Shown: positions 10,401-21,884 of the stretch, piece after piece
Numbering within the stretch: position 1 is the first letter of the stretch
How the letters are laid out: each line of letters starts with the position of its first letter
Origin: Pohlia nutans
Lineage: Eukaryota > Streptophyta > Bryopsida > Bryales > Mniaceae
Reading direction: 5' to 3'
Length of the DNA stretch: 64,000 bases
Assembly: GCA_022496805.1 (NCBI GenBank)
Contig: CM040088.1
Span: 28,526,452 to 28,590,451 of the forward strand
Translations under genes and position numbers: made by a program
Notes under the pieces: model-generated
Database searches by the model: none
What the model was told of the DNA's origin: nothing
Seen by the model: the letters and a program-made list of their open reading frames with translations, nothing else

Positions 10401-12165
10401 TGCGACTCGGCCACGCCACAAAAAAACGCGTGTAGCGCGCGCGTGGCCGTCACGCTCGTGGCGCTTGCGCGAGTCACCAGGCCGCGTCCCGGGTGGCGTG
10501 GCGAGACATGAAAATGGGATGACCAGTGGTGGAGTTGGGGCCGACGGGACAGTTGAGGGTTTAGAAACCATAGTGGGACTCGGCCACGCCACGAGAACGC
10601 ATGTGGCACGCGCGTGGCCGTCACGCTCGTGGCGCGCGTTCGAGTCAGGAGGCTGCGTCCCGCGTGGCGCGGCGAGACGTGAGAATGGGAGGGCCAGTGG
10701 TGGCGTCGGGGCCGATGGGACGGTTGAGGGTTTAGAAAGCATAGTGCGACTCGGCCATGCCACCCGAGCGCGTGTGGCGCGCGCGTAGCCGTCACTCTCC
10801 TGGCGCTCGCGCGAGTCACGAGGCCGCGCCCGGGTGGTGCGGCGAGACGTGAAAATGGGAGGGCCAGTGGTGGCGTCGGGGCCGAAGGGACAGTTGAGGG
10901 TTTAGAAACCATAGTGCGACTCGGCCACGCCACGAGAACGCGTGTGGCGCGCGTGTGGCGCGCGTGTGACCGTCACGCGCGTGGCGCGCGCGCGAGTCAG
11001 GAGGCCACCTCCCGGGTGGCGTGGCGTGACCATAAAATGGGATGGCCAGTGGTGGCGTCGGGGCCAACGGGACAGTTGAGGGTTTAGAAACCATAGCGCG
11101 ACTCGGCCACGCCACGAGTATGCGTGTGGCGCGCGCGTGGCCGTCACGCTCGTGGCGTGCGCGCGAGTCACGAGGCCACGTCCCGGGTGGCGCGGCAAGA
11201 CGTGAAAATGGGATGGCCACTGGTGGCGTTGGGGCCAAAGGGACAGTTGACGGTTTAGAAACCATAGTGCGACTCGGCCACGCCACGAGAACGCGTGTGG
11301 CGCGCGCGTGGCCGTCACGCTCGTGGCGCGCGTGCGCGTCACGAGGCCGCGTCCCGGGTGGCGTGGCAAGACGTGAAAATGGGAGGGCCAGTCGTGGCGT
11401 CAGGGCCGACGGGACAGTTGACGGTTTAGAAACCATAGTGCGACTCCTCCACGCCACGCGAACCCGTGTGGCGCGCGCGTGGCCGTCACGCTCCTGGCGC
11501 GCGCGCGAGTTACGAGGCCACGTCCGGATGGCCTGGCGTGACCATAAAATGGGATGGCCACTGGTGGCGTTGGGGCCGAAGGGACAGTTGAGGGTTTACA
11601 AACCATAGTGCGACTCGACAACCAAACGAGAACGCTCGTGGCGCGCGCGTGAGTCACGAGGCCGCGTCCCGGGTGGCGTGGCGTGACGTGAAAGTGGGAG
11701 GGCCAGTGGTGGCGTCGGGGCCGACGGGACAGTTGAGGGTTTAGAAACCATAGTGCGACTCGGCCACGCCACGCGAACGCGTGTGGCGCGCGCGTGGCCG
11801 TCACGCTCGTGGCGCACGCGCGAGTCACGAGGCCGTGTCCCGGGTGGCGTGGCGAGACGTGAGAATGGGAGGGCCAGTGGTGGCGTCGGGGCCGACGGGA
11901 CAGTTGAGGGTTTAGAAACCATAGTGCGACTCGGCCACGCCACGAGAACGCGTGTGGCGCGCTCGTGGCGCGCGCGCGAGTCACGAGGCCGCGTCCCGGG
12001 TGGCGTGGCGAGACGTGAAAATGGGAGGGCTAGTGGTGGCGTCGGGGCCGGCCGGACAGTTGAGGAGTGCGGAACCATAGTGCGACTCAGCCACGCCACG
12101 AGGAGCTGTTGGCGCGCTCGTGGCGCGAGCGCGTGTCGTGGGGCCGCGTCCCGGATGGGCGTGGT
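7424..12165 (+). repeat. GC-rich satellite, about 21 units of about 146 or 172 bp
   Basis: Each unit carries TCCCGGGTGGCGTGGC, a GACGTGAAAATGGGAGGGCC phrase, GTCGGGGCCGACGGGACAG, TTGAGGGTTTAGAAACCATA and CTCGGCCACGCCACGAGAAC, then a (GC)n-rich tail. Long units add about 26 bp (GTGGCCGTCACGC...). Two units lie before 7734 and about 19 after 9068. Units at 9070-10165 follow a 172/146/146 pattern with a 462-bp period. Later units (10.3-12.1 kb) are more diverged. Each unit holds one telo-box-like AGGGTTTAG. Long open frames on both strands arise from the GC-rich composition and are not annotated as genes. Confidence 0.93.
7734..9068. mobile_element. Probable solo LTR (1335 bp) inside the satellite
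   Basis: This AT-richer block interrupts one satellite unit. It starts TGTCGCG and ends CCCGACA, a TG...CA boundary with a short inverted repeat. CCGC flanks it on both sides (7730-7733 and 9069-9072), and joining the flanks restores the satellite phrase GGCCGCGTCCCGGG. Inside are degenerate internal repeats around GAAAGTTATGC and GTTAGCTTTCTA, and no coding sequence. These are features of a long plant retrotransposon LTR left by LTR-LTR recombination. The 4-bp rather than 5-bp duplication is slightly atypical. Confidence 0.72.
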
Positions 12166-12179
12166 GAGTCAGTTGAGGG

Positions 12180-13020
12180 ATGCGAAACCATAGTGTGACG
12201 AGGCGTGAGGGCGTTCTATCCATTGTGTACATGGAGTCTTGGAATGTCATTTGTACAGCTTGGATTGAGGGCTTCGTGTCCATGGCACTGTCCAGGGGTT
12301 CGGCTGAGGGCTTTGTTGTGCCACGTGACGAGCGAGAACGCATGTGCAATACACTTGGATTCGCGTGTCGAGTGTGGCCGCAGCTTCCATCCTTGGGTCT
12401 TCAGTGTTCTGATTTTGTTCCTTCTCTCATTTGGTATAGTGGCATGTGGCGAGAAGGGGTCCGCGTGTGGCCATGCTCGTGCTGCGTGACGAGAGCGAAT
12501 GCGTGACGAGTGCCACTGCGTGACGAGCGCGAAAGCGTGACGTGCGCCAGTGCGTGACAAGCGGAATCGCGTGACGAGCGTGGCCGTTGCGTCCACCATG
12601 GACTCTTTGGAATTTCATGTTGTTCCTGCTTGGTGCCCGCGTTAAATTAGTTATGCTTGCTATGTGGTTTAGTGGGGACAAAGTGTTTGGAGTAATGATG
12701 TCCATGGCTAGCACGACTAGCCATGTTTCTGTGACCTTAGCAATTCGTCGAGAGAGTCTTGAAATCTGTTTACAGGGATGTCTTCTTTGGAGCATCAGTT
12801 GTGGTCTCGGTGCCAACGGCACTGGGTAGGGGCCCTAGTGTTGGTCATGCTTGTGCTACGTGACGACCGCGAACGCATGACGAGCGCTACGGCGTGAAGA
12901 GCGGAATCGTATGACGAGCGTGGCCGTCGTGACCTTCCTGGGCTCTAGTTGCACACTGGCTCCTTATGCGTGACGAGCGGTCTTGCTTTTACTGTGGATT
13001 GATTGAGTAGCATGGGTTGA
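12180..13020 (+). repeat. GTGACGAGCG-rich repeat module, right side
   Basis: GTGACGAG and close variants repeat at about 12485-12580 and 12860-12980. GTGTTGGTCATGCTTGTG (12838) and GACGAGCGTGGCCGT (12575, 12915) mirror the module left of the satellite. It lies directly upstream of the ParB/methyltransferase pseudogene, so it may be the 5' end of the element carrying that gene (inference). Confidence 0.55.
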
Positions 13021-13217
13021 TTGAGTGGCATGGGCTTTTGCTTTGGTTTCGTTCACTACTTGGTCGGAGTAGAGACTACTAGTATGAAGGTTTCGCTATT
13101 TAGGTGGGGTCCGGGTTCTGGATATGGTGGCCGATATGGTGGTTCTGCTCACTTAGGACTTGTGAGTACTATTCTAGTACTGTGTCAGGTGCTTGGTGAG
13201 CATCTTGTTGTGCATCG

Positions 13218-16200
13218 TTGAGCTACATGTCATATGTTTCTAACGTACGTTTCTCTCTATTTGGAAATTCAATTATGCAGGTACCAAACACTCCGTTAAG
13301 TAACTCAGAAGATTCTGATGAGGAGGATGATACACCTCAGCCTGTGATTGGAGGTGATGGCGATGACAAGGATGAGGACACTCCTGTTATACAAACTGTG
13401 GGCGGATTGAGTGAAGATGATATACGACTGTCCCAGAAGCTTAACACAGTGGCAGCACTTGCTGCACTTCGTCTACAGCCGGCTCACATTTCATGCCACA
13501 ACATCCCATTATGCCGCCTTGTTGTCATGCCGATGGTAAGACCCACATTGTAGTGTGATCTTGTGAAACTAGAACAAGAATTCGTTCATGGCTATCGTGA
13601 AGGCGCTTGTGTATTCTACGTTTCCCTTACAAACAAACAAAGTGTTGGAAAGCACGTTTCTTCAAAGGATTGCAGTGATTGGGGACCGATATGGCAATCC
13701 GTATGCGACAAATTCGATGAGTATCTTGACTCCCAAGATTCGACACGGTTTATGAAGGGTAAGATGTTCTTTATTTGCGATGGGAACCACCGACGAATTG
13801 CTTGGATGAATCATATTACCAGGCTTTACAACGATGTTCCATCATGGCATTATTCGGTGGATACTATCATTTTGGAGACCAAAGGGCGAGTTGGAATGCT
13901 TTTGAACGTCATAAATGACATTAACAAGTGAGTGATAATATTTCTTCCATGTTTGATGTATTTGATTTTGATTATATATTCTAATATGCTAATTTTCTTG
14001 TGCTAATTATCTTTAATCTTATCTCTTGTCTTTTAGGTAGATTGAGTTCTCTCATGTCAAGACCAATCTTGTTCATCAACTTTACGAAGTTTGCAAGTTT
14101 GGGACAATGCCATTGGATCACTTCTCCGAGCTTTTGAGTCGTGAGGAAATGGATAGGTGCCAGAATTCTGTGAAGAGGGGATGGTCCAGTTTGCAATCAG
14201 ATGTCTTCACATCTCTTATGTTTCGGGTAATATTTGCACCCTCACTCCACTATTCAGTGATTACTCAATGTTTGATTCATTGAAGTCCAGGAAATTAGTA
14301 AGTACTCATATTATCTCTCTAATTGTTGATGTGCATGTAGCAAGAGACTGCCGCTGCAGGTGACACAACTGTACTAGTATATCGAGAGGAGACTAGTCCT
14401 GAAGATGTCACAAAAGAAGGAATTGCAGCTGCAATGAAGCAAGGCATCAAAGACAAGACTACCAAGTTGATGGTTAAGCTGGGCAAGATGACTGCCGTGG
14501 CAAATCCGGCACATGGCCCTGAATTTCTGGAGGAGGTATGTTCCCTTTTATTATTTTCCTTGCCTCTTTTGATGAATTCATATTCACTTCAAAATGCACT
14601 AAATTTTGTTATGTTGGCAGATTGAAAGGCATTGGAGTATGAATGCTTCGCAATTGGAGCTAACTCTGGAAAAACTTCAGCTTATTGCCACGACTTCTGT
14701 TCCTCCACATCATAAACATCGATGGATAAAGTGGTGGAATTCTTCTGTGCACACGAGGGAGGCGGTGCGATTCCCATTGAAACCAGTAAATGAAGACCGC
14801 CTCAACTCCTTTCTTGTAAGGGCGGCATGGTGGGCAGGGGTGAGTGAATGCACTTGTTATAATTGCATTTGTTATGATTGAGTTCCTGCTTATTTTTAGT
14901 TTATTTCTGTACTATTGATTGACATGGTTTTATGCATTTACTGTTGTGTTGTACATTGAGGATTCGGCGGTGGAGTTGTACAATATCATCATTCATAAAG
15001 GCAACATTACAATGAAAATGAATGTTGCAACAGAGCCAAGGACTATTTCGCAGTTCGTCGAGTCATGGCGAATCAAGCTTTGGGACAAGGCATTCTTAAA
15101 TAACTTCAAAGGGACCGATCACTTCAAGAAATCAAATTCTTTCAAGGACTTCAAGGGTAGCGATCTTGTGGTCAAACGCGTGGTCTATAGGTATATTTCG
15201 TTCGGTATGGCTTTGAACTCTTTCTAACTATACTTCTTCACATGTATTTGAAATACTGAAAGAGTATTGAATTATGTTGTATGTCTACAGGTATTTCAAG
15301 CATGAGCTTCTAGCGAAGAAGGCTATCGCAAGGCTGACCTCCCTATGTTTCTTGAAAGTTGGATGGATCGTAATTCCGAGTTGTGCATGTTTTCGTTGCC
15401 ACAGCTGAAGATTTGGACAAGCACCCATATCAAGGGTGTTGGGTGGTATTTGGACTGTGTCTTGGGGTATGCTCATGCAGATGAAAAGGATCTCAGATCC
15501 TCGGCTGAGACTGCCGATAAACCTGCCTTGCTGGATGGTGAGTTGGAGAACCTTGACGAAGAAGCACGGCTTAAACTCATTGCCAAAGTTGAAGCTGAAG
15601 ACAAGAAGAAGGCAATGAAGATTACTCAACAACAAGAGAAGGTAGCCGCTCGTGTGCAAGCAAAGATCGACAAGGCAGCTGAGAAGATTTCCAAGAAGGA
15701 AGAGAAGAAGAAGAATCCAAAGGCACAAGAGGTCCCAAAGCCATCAGCTTCCACTGTTGTTGATGCAGAATCTCATCATCAGAGTCAGGAGCAGCGGGGT
15801 ACTAAGAGGGATTCTGGGTATTTGGAGTTATCGCAAGACAAGGCATTTTGTGGCCAAATTTGTGATGTGGTGGATTTAGGAGAGGACCACGAGATTGATG
15901 AGTTGGTCCTGAACACCTCACTCGCAGCTGCTCTTCCACAAAATGAAGATGACCCTCTTCCAAAGATGTTTGAGGAGATTCAGAAGTTTTTGGATGGGGT
16001 ATGATGCTTGCATACTTCTTAGACTCTTCATACTTCAATTTATTTTGTTTGGTTTTAGGTGGGTTTTTTAGTTCACTCACTTTTGTAAGTTTTATATCTT
16101 GTAGCACAAAGCGGACCGCCCGAGAGTATTCAAAGGAGAGTCTTGCAAGGATCCGTGCGTGGATTTGATTCTTGTGGACATGCCGGAGAACCTACCTGTT

Positions 16201-17565
16201 CCCACCATTTCGGATCCGCCAGGACAGATTCCACCATGGAATGCAGCTGAGGACGATTGGCTTGATCCAATTTTTGATTTTGCAGACAACCACTTGGTTG
16301 ATGATGGCGCTATTATCATTGTCCACCCGTATAGGCAGTCAACTAAGGCTAACATCCTTGGTTACGGTAAAGCAACAGGCTTTACGTTGTTCAAGGATTG
16401 GACTTGCATGAATAGGCTCCATTTGGCATCACCAGTCAACCATCTCAAGACGGTAAATCCTCATTCACTAACTAGTTTGTAAATATTCATTATTGTTTTG
16501 CTGTTACTATTAACTAACTCTTTTGGTTCTATATGTTGCAGACTCAGCGTTTTGGTGTTTATCTATTGGTTTGTGAGTTACCTCAGGGTGCTCCTACACG
16601 GTTTGCATTTCGATCTATTCCATCTCTCGAGGCTCTTGGATTAGATGTGGGTTTTGATGACATGTTACAGAATTTCACCACCAAGGCCTCTCAAAAAATG
16701 AATGGAATTAAGCCTTGGCGAGGCCCTCGTGAGAAGGATAGTCAGTTCATTCAGATGATGATTGAGGCTTCATCTCGCCCTAGTGATGTTGTCTTGGATT
16801 GCACCGCTATGACAGGTGTATATTTCAAATATTCTCTCTCAATATTACTTTGATTTTATATCTTCCATTTCATTGTATTCTTTCTATTTGTTTTAATTTC
16901 CCCTTTACTTTCTCGTGCTAATTGTTCTATGTTTTTTTGTTGTATGCATTTGTTTAGGTGCGTCATTGTTGGCATGCCGCCGCGTGCAACGCCACATTGT
17001 GGCACTCGAAGAGGACCAAGAGCTATTCGATGGACTGCTCTTGTCTATGCGACGTGTCCGTAAACCCGAACCGGCGGCAGTCCTGGCATCATCATCTGCA
17101 TCAGAGGATCCAGACGCAGTTCCATCAGCGGTCGTTCGAGTGTTGAAGAAATCTCGATTCAGTAAGTAAGTTAGAATTTAATCATTCCAATTGATACTTT
17201 GTATGATAAATTATTGATCACTTTGGTCTCATGTGTATATTGTTCTGTTGTGCAGAAAAATGAAGACCACGAATTCTACCGTGCAGAGGCCTTTTTTTGC
17301 AAGGCCGGAGTTTCTAGAGAGCCCACCGAAACCTTTTCATTTGCCTTGCTACATTGAGCCTATAGCTCAGGCTCTTGCAGGTCAGGGTGTTAGGGATCAC
17401 ATTCCAAAGCCAAAGGTGTTGAATTCTGACGCACTTGTATACTTTGATGTTGAGGCTGAGGAGTCTGATTGTGATGGTATTAGTTCGCCGAACGGCTCTA
17501 CATCTAGCTCTTGCTCAGGGTCCATTGATACCGGTGATTCTAGTGATGATTTAGAGGAACATTGA
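13218..17565 (+). pseudogene. ParB-like domain fused to beta-class amino-methyltransferase-like domain
   Basis: Ten exons with GT-AG boundaries: 13281-13927, 14037-14226, 14341-14535, 14621-14839, 14961-15190, 15291-15998, 16105-16452, 16542-16815, 16958-17165 and 17256-17565. All junctions keep phase. The unbroken product would be about 1,110 residues. After an acidic N-terminus comes a ParB-like domain (ISCHNIPLCRL, RPTL, ICDGNHRRIAW), a long middle part, a Lys/Glu-rich coiled coil (about 15540-15740) and a methyltransferase-like domain in beta-class order. Its catalytic strand is DLILVDMPENLP (DMPE where DPPY/SPPY is usual). Its SAM-binding strand is VVLDCTAMTGASLLACRR (first Gly of FxGxG lost), then HIVALEEDQELFD. 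Breaks: TAG at 13551 inside the ParB motif, TAG just after the second acceptor (14038), and a one-base loss near 15325-15340. The start is uncertain; an acceptor at 13280 implies an upstream exon. It is probably an inactive copy. Confidence 0.75.
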
Positions 17566-17649
17566 TGTTCTCTCCAAATATTTGTACTACTTTCTATATG
17601 GTATTTGTAGTGAGACTAAAAGGGCCACTACTTTGGATTTTTTACATCT

Positions 17650-17990
17650 GTGTAGTACTTCAGATCGCCAAACTTTTCTATTTTCCAACCTCATTGAACT
17701 CTTAACACTTTCCTTCATGTTTAAATTGAATTATGTTCAATCTGTAAACCCTTGACACCAAGACCCTTAAATTTCCCTAATTAATTTGCATTGATGTAGT
17801 CTGTGACATAAACACATTTTACATTACAGTTTAAAAACTCTCCAAATTCCATCCGTGTTGTACTTCACATCGGTAAACCCTTCTATTCTCCAAGGTCATT
17901 GAATTGTTAACTCTTTTGTTCATGTTTAACTTTTCTATGTTCAATCTCAGAGCCCTTGACACTAAACCCCTGAAATTTTCAACTCAAGAG
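17650..17990 (+). repeat. Diverged direct repeat, about 205 bp x 2
   Basis: Blocks starting near 17650 and 17855 share the order GTAGTACTTCA, CCTCATTGAAC..TTAAC, TTCATGTTTAA, TATGTTCAATCT and CCCTTGACAC.A. It lies in the 3' flank of the methyltransferase pseudogene. No function is apparent. Confidence 0.6.
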
Positions 17991-18835
17991 TTCAAGTCAA
18001 CTCCAAATTCCATTAATATTGATTCCACGGTTATAGGTCCCTTACAGAAAAATTGAAAATAAATTTGAAAATTTTCTAGGCTCTCAGGCTCTTGGCTCTC
18101 AGGCTCACGCTCCTAGGCTCACATGCTAGCATTCCCGGATTTATTATATTTTTGTTTAATATTTTTAAATTAATTTTGCAAGGTTTTCTCTTGAAATTCA
18201 ATATAAAATCCAAAATTAGCACCAAAATTTTTAAAAATATGGTAATGAAATTGAAATAACTTGCACTACGAGATGGTATGATTTCCATTATTTGATTCTA
18301 CTTATTTTGAAAAATCATATTTAAGGTCCCACTTTTTGAACTAAGAATGAAACTTGACATAAACCAATTCTGTTGTTTTTCTAAAAATCATAGTAACATT
18401 TTTTGAAGATCCAAACCGTACAAAGTATAGTCAACTTGCTCAAGAACTAAGAGAAATTTTGGTGGATGAAAACTGTCCGATTTGGATGAGAATCGAGCAG
18501 TTTCAATCTGTGCGTCGTCCACTATGTGGACGCTGGCGCGTTAAAGGGCTAGGCTGCAAATACCAACTGCAATTGAACCACCAATCTCAAAGCTACAAAA
18601 TGATTTCTTCTAGTTATCAACCGAGGTAAATTGAAGACATGTCAAAAAAATTAATAGATAATTTGAAAAAAATGATTTGTGGCTTCCTTCACCATCTTGT
18701 TTCCACTTATTATTTAATGATAATCTTTGTAAATTTATCAATAGTCTCATCAATATAACATTGTCATTTTACCATAGAAAATTGTGTGTGCACTACTACA
18801 GGATCCTATAAATTTAGAAGTTTCTTATACGTTCC
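17991..18835. other. AT-rich spacer, nothing firm
   Basis: Contains a small CTCAGGCTC/CTAGGCTCA motif cluster at 18080-18125. No genes were seen. CACTACTACAGGATC at about 18790 resembles a CACTA end but has no partner. Confidence 0.35.
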
Positions 18836-18910
18836 CCATGGGGTGCACTTAGTGTTAAAAGCCAAGTATAACGTGTGTGCGTCACTTCCAAATTAATACC
18901 CCTATATACG
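18836..18910 (+). mobile_element. Left-type end of the GGGGTGCACTTA TIR family
   Basis: ATGGGGTGCACTTAGTGTTA followed by AAGTATAACGTGTGTGCGTC matches the block at 25254-25330 over about 75 bp and the ends of the MITE at 6601-7011. It could be one end of the element carrying the Tc1-like transposase, but a convincing matched right end with TA duplication was not found. Confidence 0.45.
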
Positions 18911-19363
18911 GTTTTTCTTTCATTAAAAAAAAATGATATACATACATACATATAAAACAAATAGAAGCCTAATGTATATATGCATGTTCAAAGTAAATTA
19001 AAAAAGCAAAAGCCTAACATATGTATACAATGAAAAACATGGCTTAGAAAATAGGCCTAAATTTTTTTCACTACAAAGGTATTTATTTATCATTGATAAA
19101 ATCATTAAACACATTTCTATCTGTAGGATGTAACTCATAAAAGTTTTTTCTTACTACAAAAGTTACTGAAGCTAGTGCAATAATAGTTTCTAAGTCTACC
19201 ATGATATAATTTAATTGGATGCACCAAAAATGAAACCATAAATTGCATAGGATTACCATTGCAATCAGTCATACTTCCATGTGGATTGAGTATGCATGTA
19301 CAAAAAAAGTTAAAGTGAAATTCAGTCCAAAACTCAGTTTTACTCACACTAGCTGGAACAAAG

Positions 19364-20425
19364 TTAAAAATTTGTCCGCCTACCCTTAGCAGCTATAACA
19401 ACCGCAATGCGATTATGCATGCTTCTATACAAGTTCTTACACTCATTGAAAGTAATTGAAGCCCAACAATCCTCAACACGCTCCTACAATTCTAACATTC
19501 ATTTGGGAGGTCTCAGTCTCATATTGGTTCAATTGACATTTTAAAGTTGCACACAAGTGTTCGATCGGATTCAAGTCTGGAGATTGCACCAGCCACTTCA
19601 AAAGAGTGAATTCTTGCAAATTCAGCCAACGGCGCACACTGTTGGATGTATGCTTTGGGTCATTATCCTATTGAAAAATCAAATTGGCAGGATCTAAATT
19701 GTATGCATGTAGTGTATGAATCAATTCTCGATCTAAAAATTCTCTATAAATGTACTGATCCATTCTTCCCTCAATCCTACACATCATACCAGGGCCACTC
19801 GGAGTCATGCAACTCCACATCATCACTCCCACACCTCCAAACTTGATAGTTTGTTGTACCATTTCAGCACCTCTACTCTGCCCATCACGAAACCAACACC
19901 AATGGCGACCATTAGAGCAAAATCGGTTGATTTTTGTTTCATCAGAGAATACTACACAATCCCAATCATCATCAGGCTCGTCATCAGTCCAATGGCAATG
20001 ACGTCTAGCAAATTCTAATCGTCCCTTAATCTGAAGAAGTGTGAGCTTTGGTTTCTTCTGCTTCACTTTACATTGCAAACGTGCTTTTTGTAACACTCTC
20101 CTCACAGTACTATCACTCATACTAACATGAAGCTCTTCTCTCAAGTAATTTCCAACTTTGTGTGCAGTTTCTAAGCTACCTACAGTGATTTCTCTCATAC
20201 AAGCCCTGCAATCAATTGCACTGTACACCTGTGGCCTGACACCAAACTGCGATTCACATCACTCAACTCACTCAATTGTTGCTTACGAAATTGAACAACC
20301 CAACTTTGGGATACTTGTAAGTCTCTAGCAACATTTCTAGTACTTTCACCCCTCTTCAACTTCTATAAAGTAGCTTCTTCTATCTGCTTTCTATCAGCAA
20401 CAAAGAGAGACCTTAATGAAACCAT
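19364..20425 (-). pseudogene. Tc1-type (DD34E-like) transposase pseudogene
   Basis: The whole length of a Tc1/mariner-superfamily transposase, about 350 codons, is readable across frames. It begins at an ATG at 20425 with an HTH region (RKQIEEATL, NVARDLQVSQSWVV). The catalytic core follows: VVFSDETKINRF (first D), WSCMTPSGPGMM, DNDPKHTSNSVRRW (second D), SPDLNPIEHL (E), then a C-terminus RSMHNRIAVVIAAKGRRTNF ending at TAA 19364. Breaks: an in-frame TAG in the HTH (TL*KLKRG), a frameshift near 20240, a TAG directly before DNDPKH where a Gln is usual (fits CAG to TAG), and a frameshift after the E motif. It is inactive, and no intron is needed to explain it. Confidence 0.88.
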
Positions 20426-20956
20426 TTTGCTCAATTTGCATACATGATGAGCACTGAATATGAACATAATTATAAATGTGAAGGCCAAGAACATGCCCAT
20501 CCAAAAAATCAGACCCAAAAAACCACGTCAAATTTGTAGCATAATCCAAGTGTGAGCATAACTGAGTTTTAGAGCTAATTTACTTTGATCTATATCTTTC
20601 TCAAATTATTTTGCATTGTTGGACTTATAATTTGGTAGCCACATCATTTACTTGAATGTATACTTAAGCTGTTAATTGATTTGGCATTAAATGTAGTAAA
20701 TTATAAAATATGAATGGCTAAAGGTAGACTAAGCTATTTCGTACTCAGTTTTGGCAATCACTGTAGCTCTTTGTAATCACTCGTAGATTGGTCACCTAAG
20801 GCATGATGGAAAGAGTTTTGAGTGTCATTTGAAACATACAAGTAATGTCCATAACCAACCAATTTTTTTTGTTTTTCCATTGGTAGAGTGACATGCACCC
20901 TAAAATGTAGCTAGGTAGGGGAAAAATAAATAGAATCATTTATATAGTTCTATTTG

Positions 20957-21227
20957 CTCGGGGGGTGCACTATACTAAACATGTACAAGTATACGTGAGT
21001 GCACAAAATGGGTATTAATTCGAACATTGTCGTATTACATATACATACAATAAATATATTTAGAGTTGAAAATATTGACGTATACTTACATTAAACATAT
21101 ATTTAGGACGGAATAGACTTGTATACAAAGGTTTTTTGACCTGTAACCCCTCGTATACATGGGGGTTTTTAGAGGGGGTCATGAACGCACGTGATTTCTC
21201 AAACATAATGTAGAGTGCACCCCCGAG
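20957..21227. mobile_element. MITE, 271 bp, CTCGGGGG-GTGCACT TIRs
   Basis: The left end CTCGGGGGGTGCACTATA and the reverse complement of the right end CTCGGGGGTGCACTCTA share an extended diverged inverted repeat that includes ACGTG.GT.CA. The flanks TCTATTTG and TATATTTG form an 8-bp duplication with one mismatch. It is the same family as 6601-7011. Confidence 0.75.
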
Positions 21228-21884
21228 TATATTTGTCCATAAAATTATCCATTACAAGGCATTTTCATCCAAAAACTGTCGATTTTGAAAAAAAAAATTG
21301 AGAGAAATTTGGCAATTTCAGCCACTTTTTCACCCATTTTTTACAGTGTAAAAGTAACCACTCCCAAAATCAGGTAAGATTGTGGTGACAATTCGCCTGT
21401 GAAAATTTGCACTGGATGGCAAAGCTTCTGCCTCAGGACCTACAGTGACACAATAATTCTTCCAACTTTTGACTTGTGAACAACAGTCTCTTCCACCTTT
21501 CTTTTGTGATTTGATTTCTTTTATAGTAATTCTTGGTCCACCTGCCCAAGTTCGTTGAACTGGTTATCCTCGGAGGACTCTTTATTCACACTGGTCTTCG
21601 GATCAAATCATTCTTCTTTTAAGTGGACCCTATAGCCACTCAAGTAAGAGCATTGCCATCCATGGCTTGTTCCATGCCTCGCTAAGCACTAAAGAGCAGT
21701 GGGTTGGGCAACTAGGTGTTCGTCCCATTCATCCCTCGCCATCCACTTTGGCATTCTCGCCCTTCTTTCATGAACATGGCTACATTGTTCTCTCTCCCTT
21801 GGCTGGTTGCTTTTTTTTTAACAACAATTTTTCTCTTAAGAAGAAATAGAGGCTTGGAAGGCAAGGTCAAGACGGATGATTTGG

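Noticed and set aside
8985..12349. Many long ORFs on both strands of the satellite (up to 321 codons, repetitive Arg/Pro/Ser-rich products)
   Set aside because: They follow the repeat unit in two or three frames and exist because the DNA is GC-rich with few stop codons. There is no start context, domain or splice evidence.
15291..15345. An extra intron to explain the frame change in exon six of the methyltransferase gene
   Set aside because: No donor or acceptor fits in the 50 bp between the two frames, and a single missing base restores the reading frame.
18788..18805. CACTACTACAGGATC as a CACTA element start
   Set aside because: No inverted partner (GATCCTGTAGTAGTG) was found and there are no subterminal repeats next to it.
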